NCBI GenBank assembly: GCA_016840825.1
Contig: JAEORN010000013.1
Coordinates: 1 to 12,211 of the forward strand
Reading direction: 5' to 3'
Source: Candidatus Thorarchaeota archaeon
GTDB taxonomy: Archaea > Asgardarchaeota > Thorarchaeia > Thorarchaeales > Thorarchaeaceae
DNA: 12,211 nt
Made by a program: the position numbers and the translations under genes. The stretch's first letter is position 1. Each line of letters opens with the position of its first letter. Below the pieces are notes generated by a model. It worked only from the letters and a program-made list of their open reading frames with translations, had not been told where the DNA came from and did not search any database. Shown piece after piece: positions 1 through 6,852 of this stretch.

Positions 1-956
1 TAATCACAGGTATATCCTTCCAGACTATCGGATCGAGCGTGATACATGGTCCATTTCCAACTATTGGATTAGATTCGACGATTAACTTGATACTTCTTAC
101 ATGCTATACTCTATTAATGACAGGCACGACTCTGCTCTCTCTCAATCGGCTGTATTTTAACAACCTGAATCCTTCAGGTCCCCGCAAGGTAAGGAAGTCC
201 ACAGAATCTCTTATGGGAAAACATATTCGAAGATTGGCACCTTCCGCCTTTAGTACTGTAGTTTATTCTGTGATGAAGGATTTTGGTCGGAAGGCAGAGA
301 ATCTTACAAGAGTTGGACAAATGTTAGGAATGTCATTATTCCTCCCTATCCTGGTGGGATTCATTGTAGCGGAAGGTTCCAGTGAAGTAGATTTCATAAT
401 GATACTGATCATGGTGTCATTGGCATTCGCCATCCTAAGTGGGCAAGCATTTGGAGCGACAGGATTCCTCGAATCAAGAAACCAACTATGGATATTACAG
501 AGTGTACCACATGGGCCCAGTATCTATGCAAAGGCAAGAGTAGTTCAGGGCGTTCTATTCATAATTCCCTGTGCATTGATCTCCGCTTCAATTCTTACAT
601 TTGTGATGGAACTAGATTTTCTTGAGTTGATTTCCTTATTCTGCGTATCATTTGTGACAGGTTTTGGCTCAACTTTGGTCGCAATAGGAATCACTGCAAG
701 CAATCCCGTATATGATGATGGAAACAGTGCTGCATTGAAAGCTAATACTGGTAAGTTCATGGCAATCGCAATAGTTTCTTTTCTATTCTATACGATTTTG
801 GATTTCCTATTAGGCATGATATTTGGCTTAGGTGACTTGACACAAGCAATCTATGCAAATCTCTACATATACTCGCTCGTAATGTTTGGTCCACTGCCCT
901 TCGTCGGGATTCTTGTCTTTACTTACGGGACACGAAAATTCAGAAGATTAGAATAG
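1..956 (+). CDS. ABC-2 type exporter permease-like membrane protein, partial (N-terminus outside window)
   Basis: The reading frame has no stop back to base 3, so the GTG at 39 is probably internal and the gene starts before the window. The visible 305-plus residues hold about seven hydrophobic segments. Examples are ILLTCYTLLMTG near the start, FLPILVGFIVAEG, FIMILIMVSLAFAILSG, VLFIIPCALISASILTFV, LISLFCVSFVTGFGSTLV, MAIAIVSFLFYTILDFLLG and a last one before the basic tail TRKFRRLE. A positively charged loop (PRKVRKSTESLMGKHIRR) follows the first segment. The arrangement, with an NPVYDDGNS-type loop before a late helix pair, resembles the permease of ABC exporters. This is inference from topology; no ATPase gene is visible, and it would have to lie upstream. 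The substrate is unknown. Confidence 0.6.
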   Translation, partial: ITGISFQTIGSSVIHGPFPTIGLDSTINLILLTCYTLLMTGTTLLSLNRLYFNNLNPSGPRKVRKSTESLMGKHIRRLAPSAFSTVVYSVMKDFGRKAENLTRVGQMLGMSLFLPILVGFIVAEGSSEVDFIMILIMVSLAFAILSGQAFGATGFLESRNQLWILQSVPHGPSIYAKARVVQGVLFIIPCALISASILTFVMELDFLELISLFCVSFVTGFGSTLVAIGITASNPVYDDGNSAALKANTGKFMAIAIVSFLFYTILDFLLGMIFGLGDLTQAIYANLYIYSLVMFGPLPFVGILVFTYGTRKFRRLE

Positions 957-971
957 CAGTTGCAAGTGCAA

Positions 972-996
972 AAGGTTGGTAGGATCTGCCAGCCTT
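972..996 (+). terminator. Candidate terminator hairpin after the permease gene
   Basis: AAGGTTGG at 972-979 pairs with CCAGCCTT at 989-996, an 8-bp stem with one U-G wobble and a 9-base loop. It begins 16 bases after the permease stop and is followed by ACTATCTTT, only weakly T-rich. It lies between two converging genes. It could end transcription of the permease, but the evidence is modest. Confidence 0.35.
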
Positions 997-1039
997 ACTA
1001 TCTTTATGCAATTGTAGTAGTCCTGTATTGATTCTAGTT

Positions 1040-1492
1040 CTATTTTGATCCAACTTTCGAGAATGCGCAAAGTCCAAGGATGATTGTTACCAATCCTCCA
1101 AAGACAAACATCGTGGAGATATTGTACATTGTGGTTTCTGCTTCAACTAATCTCACTAGGATTTCACCCGCGATGAAGAGTACAATCCCTCCTCCGAGAA
1201 TTGCCTTTGGAATCAAAAGGGATGGAGCGGGTGGCATCTGGAATTCCTCTTCCGGAGCTGCTGAGGCTGTGGGCATCTTGATATCTGATCTATAGAATCT
1301 AGTTTCGTCAGGATTAAAGTGACCGCTAATTTGGTCTTCCTCGACTGCTTCAAGAATAAGGGCTTTCACATGGGTTTCATCGATGTCAAGTTGTTCTGCT
1401 ATCAAAGCTATAGCGCTTACATTGTTCTCTATGAGTTTTAGAACCTGCTCCTTGAGCTCTGCATTATTGTGAACAACTACCTCATGTGTCAC
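1040..1492 (-). CDS. Winged-helix (PCI-like) protein with two C-terminal membrane helices
   Basis: The 150-residue protein has two parts. Residues about 10-70 look like a winged helix: helix LKEQVLKLIENN, helix SAIALIAEQLDI, recognition-like helix HVKALILEAVEEDQI, then a wing GHFNPDETRFYRSD. This pattern occurs in small archaeal HTH proteins and in the winged helix of PCI-domain proteins. A Pro/Glu/Ala-rich linker (73-92) leads to two hydrophobic helices (about 96-115 and 126-144) with a short outside loop. The GTG start at 1492 is the only reasonable one: a stop lies two codons upstream, and AAGGTG sits six bases before it. It is transcribed divergently from the thioesterase. It may be a membrane-tethered regulator or adaptor; whether the winged helix binds DNA or protein cannot be told. 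Confidence 0.7.
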   Translation of the reverse strand: MTHEVVVHNNAELKEQVLKLIENNVSAIALIAEQLDIDETHVKALILEAVEEDQISGHFNPDETRFYRSDIKMPTASAAPEEEFQMPPAPSLLIPKAILGGGIVLFIAGEILVRLVEAETTMYNISTMFVFGGLVTIILGLCAFSKVGSK

Positions 1493-1526
1493 GTGTTACA
1501 CCTTCAAGCTATCCCAAAATAGAATC

Positions 1527-1539
1527 AATATATATTATT
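1527..1539 (-). promoter_or_regulatory. TATA box for the winged-helix membrane protein gene
   Basis: AATATATATTATT, read on the minus strand as AATAATATATATT, lies about 37-45 bases upstream of the GTG at 1492. This fits an archaeal TATA element placing transcription start near 1505, with a short leader carrying the AAGGTG ribosome site. Because the core is nearly symmetrical it could also fire toward the thioesterase, which would then have a leader of roughly 90-100 bases. Assignment is by position only. Confidence 0.5.
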
Positions 1540-1654
1540 GGAATGGAGCATGAGTTCTCTCTTTTTGGTCGATTCGTATTACATGTCGATCCGACTAAAA
1601 GCTCACACTCAGCAAAGCTAATGACTACAAAAGAGCAGTCCATGATCAAACGGG

Positions 1655-2125
1655 ATGAACAGCATGGATAAAGAATCAGTTCAGGATAGATGGCCACAAG
1701 AAGCTACCTTTTGCTGGGGTTGTGGTAAGAACAACGAACACGGCTTACAATTGAAGAGCTATTGGGATGATGACGAAACGGTAGCAACATGGACTCCGAA
1801 GGAATACCATCTTGCATTTCCAGGTATTCTAAATGGAGGTATCATCTCTACAATCATCGACTGTCATGGAACTGGTACTGCGAATGCATACCATCATAGG
1901 ATGGATGACCCTGAGCAGCATCACATGCATGTGACGGCAAGCCTCAAGATAAAGTTCCTAAAGCCAACTCCTTTAGATCGGCCTGTGACCCTACGAGCCA
2001 GGGTCCGAGAAACAGATGGGCACAAGACTATAGTTGATTGCGAGTTATATTCAGACGGAGAGAAATGTGTCGTTGGAGAAGTTGTTACTGCACGTGTTGA
2101 TTTCTCAAAGTTTCTGAAATCGTAA
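1655..2125 (+). CDS. PaaI-family hotdog-fold thioesterase
   Basis: Length (156 aa) and pattern fit the PaaI/THEM4-like acyl-CoA thioesterase group. An N-terminal CWGCGKNNEHGLQL (residues 20-33) is the familiar 'C..CG..N..GL' opening. ATWTPKEYHLAFPGILNGGIIS forms the strand, the GG turn that in this family starts the central hotdog helix, and STIIDCHGTGTA, where Asp69 is in the usual position of the acidic catalytic or structural residue. The later strands HVTASLKIKFLKPTPL and VTLRARVRET complete the fold. It probably hydrolyses an acyl-CoA or similar thioester in the cytoplasm; the substrate is unknown. Two starts are possible: ATG 1655, just after an in-frame TGA at 1643, or ATG 1664, which has GGGATGA upstream at a better spacing. 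The gene stands alone and converges on the helicase gene. Confidence 0.85.
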   Translation: MNSMDKESVQDRWPQEATFCWGCGKNNEHGLQLKSYWDDDETVATWTPKEYHLAFPGILNGGIISTIIDCHGTGTANAYHHRMDDPEQHHMHVTASLKIKFLKPTPLDRPVTLRARVRETDGHKTIVDCELYSDGEKCVVGEVVTARVDFSKFLKS

Positions 2126-2126
2126 T

Positions 2127-2146
2127 TTCGTTATCCTTTCAACGAA
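2127..2146. terminator. Small inverted repeat between convergent genes, possible two-way terminator
   Basis: TTCGTT at 2127-2132 and AACGAA at 2141-2146 form a 6-bp stem with an 8-base pyrimidine-rich loop in the 36-base gap between the thioesterase and helicase stops. There is no long T tract on either side. Its position is right for ending both transcripts, but it is short and could be chance. Confidence 0.25.
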
Positions 2147-2161
2147 TATACAACTCTCAAT

Positions 2162-3931
2162 CTATGTTTCGCTAATACCAGATAGTGTACCCAATTTCTT
2201 TCCAAGCAGCTCTAGGAACATTGTATCTCTTTTTAGTGACTTTTCGTTCTCTACGGTTTGATCATAGGCAATCGTATACAGAGTCTTCACGTTACTTACA
2301 TTGCTACGGATGCGACCTAGACTCTGTTCATATCTTTCGAGTGAAGCAGTAGTCCCATAATAGAATCCTACATCTGCCTCAGGTAAATCCGTACCTTTCT
2401 CTATCAAACGCTCTGATGCGAAGAGCACCATCTGGTCACCATCCTTGAATGATTTGATACGTGCATGCTGCATCGCACCATCCATCCCGCCATGTACGTA
2501 GGTAGCTAAGAAACCCTTTGACTGCATAAGTTCTGCCAAGTATCTAGTGACCTCTACAAATCTACACATTACCAGTACTTTCTTCTCTTCTTTTGACATC
2601 TTCTCAATCCAAAATAGTAGACGCTTTTCTTTCTCTCCTAGATACTCTTCACAAGCAGCTATTTCTTCCATACGTTGTGTGACCTGATTCTTGATTTCGA
2701 GAAATTCGGAATTAGCTAAAAGGGTTCTATTTGTGATATTACTGATGAACTTGTAGAGTGATTTGAAAGTACTTTCCAAAAGGCGTTGTCGTGTCACAGT
2801 CATCAAAAGATATGCACTAGCATGTGAAAGATATTGATGCATCTGATCCTCATTTCCACCTAATCTCTCAAGTAGAGTCTTCTGCAATGTTTTCTTTCCT
2901 AGAAGATCTGACACAAAAAGAAGGATTCTATCTTTAGGGATGTCCTTTTTTCCTGTTATCATCACATATGCTTTAGCGAGCTTTGAGTATGCTGAGGATC
3001 GTACAGAGGAGATTAAGGCATCTATCTTTGATACCCACTCATCAAAGACCCTAATTTGCTTCAATTCATATGCTGGCCTAAATGATTCAAAATCGTCTCC
3101 CACAGGATGAATCTCTGCTACTCGATTCTCTCCGAAGTTCGTTTTGAAAAGATCAATTTTCGCTTCTTGAGATATGGATGCTGTGAGGCCTATGACTATC
3201 TTTTTCGAATCAGGGGATAATAGACCCAAGAAATTAAGAATTGGTTCGAATCTCTTGTTTAAACGAAAGTTCTTTGCTTCGAACTCGCGTATCAGCGTAT
3301 TTGAAATACCTTCTTCACTAATTTCTCTACCTTCAAATTCCTCTCTTTTCTGCATCTCTTCCTTCAGATCTTGAACGATTTGAGAAAATTCACGACCATT
3401 CCCAAAACGTCTTTCTATATACTCAATGGTTTCCTCTCTTGGACGCTTGATTCCATATGATTGAGCGAACATGTCAAAAATCTCATCGATTACAACTACT
3501 TTGACCTTATCCAAGGTTTCCCTGTCTATTCTATTATATCGTCCCACAACAGAGTTCATTAGAAGGACTGGCGTCGCGAAGAGGAATCTTGAGATGTCTG
3601 CATGTTTTCGTGCCATTTGGGGGGGAATGCCTTTCTGTTCCTCTAGAAGATAGAGATGTCCATAGTTACCAAGTCCGTATTGTTGAGCCATATCATGGAG
3701 CTGATGTTTCAGCTTCCTGTCTTGGACCAGGAACAGTACCTTCTCATTCTCTGCAACGATCTGGCGTTCAATGAGCATCTCCACAATCAATGATGCTATG
3801 AGGGTCTTACCCATTCCTGTAGGTAAGAGAACAAGGAATGCACTTTTCTCCTCCTCTTCCAGATTGTGAATGACCTGGTCTCTTGCATTGATTTGGTAGG
3901 AACGAGGTTCTAATTCCCTGTCTGCATCCAT
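2162..3931 (-). CDS. Hef/FANCM-like superfamily 2 helicase
   Basis: A 589-residue ATP-dependent helicase core. Visible motifs are a Q-motif-like stretch (LEPRSYQINARDQVI, 7-21), Walker A PTGMGKT (37-43), motif Ia around FLVQDRKLKHQ, motif II IDEIF (148-152), motif III GLTAS (248-252), the second RecA domain starting near KVLVMCRF (451-458), motif V (SERLIEKGTDLPEAD, 506-520) and motif VI EQSLGRIR (535-542). The 'G-D-PEAD-YY' context of motif V and the large helical insertion between the RecA domains (about 255-440) recall archaeal Hef and eukaryotic FANCM/MPH1, which act on branched DNA, and also RIG-I-like enzymes. No ERCC4 nuclease domain follows. Motif II reads DEIF instead of DEAH or DECH, and motif VI has E-Q-S-L-G-R rather than Q-R-x-G-R, so it is divergent. 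DNA repair or nucleic-acid remodelling is likely; RNA as substrate is not excluded. The ATG lies about 27 bases from a clear TATA box. Confidence 0.85.
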   Translation of the reverse strand: MDADRELEPRSYQINARDQVIHNLEEEEKSAFLVLLPTGMGKTLIASLIVEMLIERQIVAENEKVLFLVQDRKLKHQLHDMAQQYGLGNYGHLYLLEEQKGIPPQMARKHADISRFLFATPVLLMNSVVGRYNRIDRETLDKVKVVVIDEIFDMFAQSYGIKRPREETIEYIERRFGNGREFSQIVQDLKEEMQKREEFEGREISEEGISNTLIREFEAKNFRLNKRFEPILNFLGLLSPDSKKIVIGLTASISQEAKIDLFKTNFGENRVAEIHPVGDDFESFRPAYELKQIRVFDEWVSKIDALISSVRSSAYSKLAKAYVMITGKKDIPKDRILLFVSDLLGKKTLQKTLLERLGGNEDQMHQYLSHASAYLLMTVTRQRLLESTFKSLYKFISNITNRTLLANSEFLEIKNQVTQRMEEIAACEEYLGEKEKRLLFWIEKMSKEEKKVLVMCRFVEVTRYLAELMQSKGFLATYVHGGMDGAMQHARIKSFKDGDQMVLFASERLIEKGTDLPEADVGFYYGTTASLERYEQSLGRIRSNVSNVKTLYTIAYDQTVENEKSLKRDTMFLELLGKKLGTLSGISET

Positions 3932-3952
3932 GGCTTTACGAGCGTTATAATC

Positions 3953-3964
3953 CCTTTATAAGAT
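3953..3964 (-). promoter_or_regulatory. TATA box of the helicase gene, leaderless-type promoter
   Basis: On the minus strand TCTTATAAAGGG reads as a strong archaeal TATA element with A-rich bases (CAAA) just upstream as a possible BRE. TATAAA occupies 3955-3960, centred about 27 bases from the ATG at 3931. The predicted transcription start therefore falls on or next to the start codon. The bases before the ATG (CGCTCGTAAAGCC) contain no Shine-Dalgarno match, which agrees with a leaderless mRNA. Confidence 0.7.
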
Positions 3965-4006
3965 TTGAAAAATGGACTTATTTTGAATTATACCGAATGC
4001 AAACAC

Positions 4007-4027
4007 TTGATAGTGCATCAGTATCAA
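4007..4027. promoter_or_regulatory. Inverted repeat TTGATA-N9-TATCAA upstream of the radical SAM gene
   Basis: TTGATA (4007-4012) and TATCAA (4022-4027) form a perfect 6-base inverted repeat with nine bases between, centred 52 bases before the ATG at 4069 and 86 bases from the helicase ATG. The spacing fits half-sites about 1.5 helical turns apart, as for a dimeric winged-helix regulator. It could equally be a weak hairpin. No regulator can be assigned. Confidence 0.35.
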
Positions 4028-4068
4028 CAGAGTCTTACTGAATAGTCATCAGGAGTCACTACCAAACA

Positions 4069-5376
4069 ATGAAGGGACTATGTCCAATCTGTGGAACCCT
4101 TGTGGATGCGGAGGAAATAATCGAGGATAGGCAAGTTCGCCTTACGAAGTTATGTCCTATACATGGAGAATCACATGAGTATGTTTCACGAAATTCTGAG
4201 TACTGGGAATGGTCTCGAAAATATGATCGTCCTGGAAGCAAGCCTTTCAAATGGTCCAGTGTGGTACAAAACGGCTGTCCTAATGACTGCGGGATATGTT
4301 CAGCTCACAAGCAGCATTCATGCATTGGGATAATTGAGATAACTGGAGCATGTAATCTCTCCTGTCCTGTTTGTTTTGCTGAGGCTCCCTATGGTCCACA
4401 TGTGCCCTTCGAACAAATCACTTCGATGATTGATGCCTTTGTGTCTTACGAGTCAAATCCCGAGATTCTCCAATTGAGTGGAGGCGAACCAACTCTTCAT
4501 CCCGATATCCTTGACATCATCAAGTATGCCAAAGGTCTTGGGATTGAGGATGTAGTCGTTTCTACAAACGGCCTGCGACTACTAGAACCTGAATTCATGT
4601 TAGAGTTTGCAAGTGTCGGGCCCGTGGTGTACCTACAGTTTGATACCTTCAAACCTGAGATATCGAAGAAGATACGAGGTCAGGATTTGGTCAGCCAGAA
4701 GCTCAATGTAGTAAAATCATGCATGGAACACAATCTAACTACTGTTCTTGTACCCACCATCATTCGCGGACTGAACGATGATGAAATCGGCAAAATCATC
4801 GAATTTGGAATTTCCCAACCGAAGGTATTCGGAATTAACTTCCAACCTGTTTCAATTACTGGGCGAGTCGTTGCTCCTAACTCTGAACCCATCACAGTGG
4901 ACGAGATGCTTCTTCAAATTGAAACACAGACCTCTGGAAAACAAAAGATGAGCGACTTCCGTCCCATTCCTTGTCCCCATCCACATTGTACTGCAATAAG
5001 CTACATGATTGTTGATGAGGATGAAATCATCCCTATGACTAGCATTGTGAATGTTGACGATTATATCGACTATGCTAAAGATCGTACACTAGTTAGTAAA
5101 ACAACGCTCATGGATGCTGCCTTCGAGTCTCTTTTCTCTACAAGCGCTATACCTGGGACTGAGCGTAATGTCGCATCGTTCTGTGAGGCTTGCGGAATGA
5201 CAGTACCAGAGTTCCTTGGCAAGCAGGTTAAGACGATCTCAGTGCATGCTTTCATGGACGTAAACACATATCAGCTTGAGAGAGCACAAAAGTGCTGTAT
5301 CCATCTCATTCAACCAGATGGGAAAATGATTCCTTTCTGCAACTACAACATGTTTCATCGAAATAACATGGAGTGA
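4069..5376 (+). CDS. Radical SAM enzyme of the tetraether lipid synthase (Tes/MJ0619) family
   Basis: The 435-residue protein carries the canonical radical SAM motif CNLSCPVC (Cys95, 99, 102) and the SAM-binding GGE (138-140). It has the added cysteine sites typical of the Tes family: N-terminal CPIC (5, 8) with LCPIHG (Cys29), GCPNDCGIC (70, 74, 77) with Cys85, PCPHPHC (302, 307), FCEAC (372, 375) and the C-terminal CCIHLIQPDGKMIPFCNYN (409, 410, 424). From memory, MJ0619 shows the same sequence landmarks (GCP-DCG-C, VYLQFD, VPT-v-G-ND, GINFQPVS-TGR). Tes joins two archaeol chains to make membrane-spanning GDGT lipids. This copy is shorter than the roughly 500-residue MJ0619, so it may be a paralogue with another substrate. 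ATG 4069 is the first start after an in-frame TGA at 4039; AGGAG lies 13 bases away, a poor spacing. The methyltransferase that follows overlaps or abuts its stop, so the two are coupled. Confidence 0.85.
   Translation: MKGLCPICGTLVDAEEIIEDRQVRLTKLCPIHGESHEYVSRNSEYWEWSRKYDRPGSKPFKWSSVVQNGCPNDCGICSAHKQHSCIGIIEITGACNLSCPVCFAEAPYGPHVPFEQITSMIDAFVSYESNPEILQLSGGEPTLHPDILDIIKYAKGLGIEDVVVSTNGLRLLEPEFMLEFASVGPVVYLQFDTFKPEISKKIRGQDLVSQKLNVVKSCMEHNLTTVLVPTIIRGLNDDEIGKIIEFGISQPKVFGINFQPVSITGRVVAPNSEPITVDEMLLQIETQTSGKQKMSDFRPIPCPHPHCTAISYMIVDEDEIIPMTSIVNVDDYIDYAKDRTLVSKTTLMDAAFESLFSTSAIPGTERNVASFCEACGMTVPEFLGKQVKTISVHAFMDVNTYQLERAQKCCIHLIQPDGKMIPFCNYNMFHRNNME
5370..5376 (+). promoter_or_regulatory. Shine-Dalgarno site deciding the methyltransferase start
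   Basis: GGAGTGA ends on the TGA stop of the radical SAM gene and lies five bases before ATG 5382. This favours ATG 5382 over the earlier GTG at 5373, whose own upstream GGA is too close to serve. Termination and re-initiation are probably coupled. Confidence 0.6.
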
Positions 5377-5381
5377 CCTGC

Positions 5382-6182
5382 ATGAGAATACCTGATGTCA
5401 ATGATGAAGAGATGGGTCGATGTTGTGCAGATTTCTATACTCATCCTTTAGTTGTCAAACTCCTCGATGGTATCTTTCATCCTGGCGGTCTGGCACTAAG
5501 CAATCTGATGGCTGAGCGCATGCAGCTCGATGCAGGACTTAAGGTTCTAGATATTGCGTGTGGGGATGGAATGACAGCAACATATCTGGCCAAGAAATTC
5601 AGATGTTATGTCACTGGAATGGATGCTGGACCGATTATGGTCGAACTTGCAAGACAAAGAGCTCGTGATATTGGTGTAAGTGACTCGACCGAGTTCATTA
5701 TTGGACTTGCGACGAAAATACCGTTCCCTGTTTCTCATTTCGATGCGGCGTATAGTGAGTGTGCAGTCTGTACATTTGCCGATAAGGAACAGTCAGTGAA
5801 GGAAGCTGCTAGAGTGGTGAAACCCTCGGGACGATTGGGCATCAATGATATAGTCCTTCACGACCACGATTTGCTTGATGATGAATTGAAAGGACTATTT
5901 GGGCAAGTGGCATGTATCTCTGGAGCACTTTCTCCAGAAGGTTATAGACAGCTTTTCGAACTTGGTGGTTTCAAGTTGACTGAATCTTCGGATCATTCAG
6001 TCTTACTTGAACAAATGGTTGAGAAAGCAATGGGACGAGTTCGGATCATGACTGGTATCGAAGAATCCCTCTCGACAGCGACAATTGATGATGTCGCCAG
6101 GGTTATCGGGAAAATCCAAGATCAAGTTCAAACTGGGAATCTAGGATATGAGCTCTTCATCTTTGAGAGGTCTGTGTTGTAG
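5382..6182 (+). CDS. ArsM-like class I SAM-dependent methyltransferase
   Basis: The 266-residue protein has a clear Rossmann SAM site: motif I VLDIACGDG (55-63), acidic residue in VTGMDAG (Asp81), then SHFDAAYSECAVCTFADKEQSVKEAARVVKPSGRLGINDI (motifs IV to VI). The phrase CISGALSPEGYRQLFELGGF (178-197) matches the position of the conserved cysteine segment in arsenite methyltransferases (ArsM), and further cysteines (127, 130) precede it. An HPGG segment before motif I is seen in related uncharacterised methyltransferases. A thiol-rich active site would suit a soft substrate such as As(III), but the ArsM fold also covers other activities. No ars regulator, pump or reductase is nearby, so arsenic is not established. 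It is coupled to the radical SAM gene and probably works on the same product or pathway. A GTG at 5373 would add three residues. Confidence 0.85.
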   Translation: MRIPDVNDEEMGRCCADFYTHPLVVKLLDGIFHPGGLALSNLMAERMQLDAGLKVLDIACGDGMTATYLAKKFRCYVTGMDAGPIMVELARQRARDIGVSDSTEFIIGLATKIPFPVSHFDAAYSECAVCTFADKEQSVKEAARVVKPSGRLGINDIVLHDHDLLDDELKGLFGQVACISGALSPEGYRQLFELGGFKLTESSDHSVLLEQMVEKAMGRVRIMTGIEESLSTATIDDVARVIGKIQDQVQTGNLGYELFIFERSVL

Positions 6183-6852
6183 GTCCTCTGTAGATGTCCT
6201 CATAGAAAAGGCCTGAATATAGAAGCCTTCTACTTACAGGCACAAATAGCTCCGAAGCGATATCACTGACTGGGACAGAATATGTTTCTTCATTCCCTCC
6301 GAGCTGCTTTGATAACCAGATTGCAAGGGGATTGAATATCGACAGAAGTCCTGTAAACTTCTGGCAATCGAGAAGCATGAGATATCCATCAAGGTCTAGA
6401 ACTTTTTTGATTTCTTTGAGTACCTGTGGTGAGTCTGGGATTATTGAAAGGGAATATGTCGAGATGATCAAATTGAATGGAGGTTCTACATGTTGTGAAA
6501 GATCCTTCGCATCAGCAAGTTCTATCCTGATATCTCTCCATCCATTTTCATGAACTCGTTTCTTGGCTCGCGTTAGCATCTCAGGTGTGTAGTCTATCCC
6601 GATTATCTCTTTGTAGTCAGAATACTTGTTAACCAGATATGGAATATTGACTCCTGTTCCAACTGCCACGTCCAATATTCGTGGTTCCTTGATCGGAGGG
6701 AGTCTTGCGAACGCTTCATCTCGCCATTTCTTGAGATTAACACCTAGTACTCTATAGATTCTAAGGATCATCTCATATCTCTTGGCTGTCGCGCTGTATA
6801 CTTCTCGAATGGATTCCCGTGATACTGAACTCATAGCATAAATGACATCCAT
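6157..6852 (-). CDS. UbiE/PmtA-like SAM-dependent methyltransferase
   Basis: A 231-residue class I methyltransferase. It has an N-terminal helix SRESIREVYSATAKRYEMI typical of the UbiE/COQ5 and phospholipid N-methyltransferase (PmtA) groups, motif I ILDVAVGTGVN (59-69), IIGIDYTPEML with acidic Asp87, a motif IV region NLIISTYSLSIIPD and a post-motif LDLDGYLMLLD. A hydrophobic stretch LLSIFNPLAIWL (169-180) could touch a membrane or a lipid substrate. ATG 6852 is chosen because it shares one base with the TAA of the preceding longin-like gene (TAATG), a sign of translational coupling. A TTG at 6879 would extend it by nine residues inside that gene. It is the last gene of the minus-strand unit, and its 3' end overlaps the end of the opposing ArsM-like gene by 26 bp. 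The substrate is unknown; a lipid or quinone-like molecule is a reasonable guess. Confidence 0.8.
   Translation of the reverse strand: MDVIYAMSSVSRESIREVYSATAKRYEMILRIYRVLGVNLKKWRDEAFARLPPIKEPRILDVAVGTGVNIPYLVNKYSDYKEIIGIDYTPEMLTRAKKRVHENGWRDIRIELADAKDLSQHVEPPFNLIISTYSLSIIPDSPQVLKEIKKVLDLDGYLMLLDCQKFTGLLSIFNPLAIWLSKQLGGNEETYSVPVSDIASELFVPVSRRLLYSGLFYEDIYRGPTTQTSQR

Noticed and set aside
1486..1671. Plus-strand open frame of 61 codons between the winged-helix gene and the thioesterase
   Set aside because: It overlaps both the divergent promoter and the thioesterase start, has no ribosome site, and its product shows no domain-like pattern.
5382..6182. Calling this gene arsM and the pair an arsenosugar operon
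   Set aside because: The radical SAM partner belongs to the Tes/MJ0619 group rather than the arsenosugar ArsS group, and no other arsenic gene is present.
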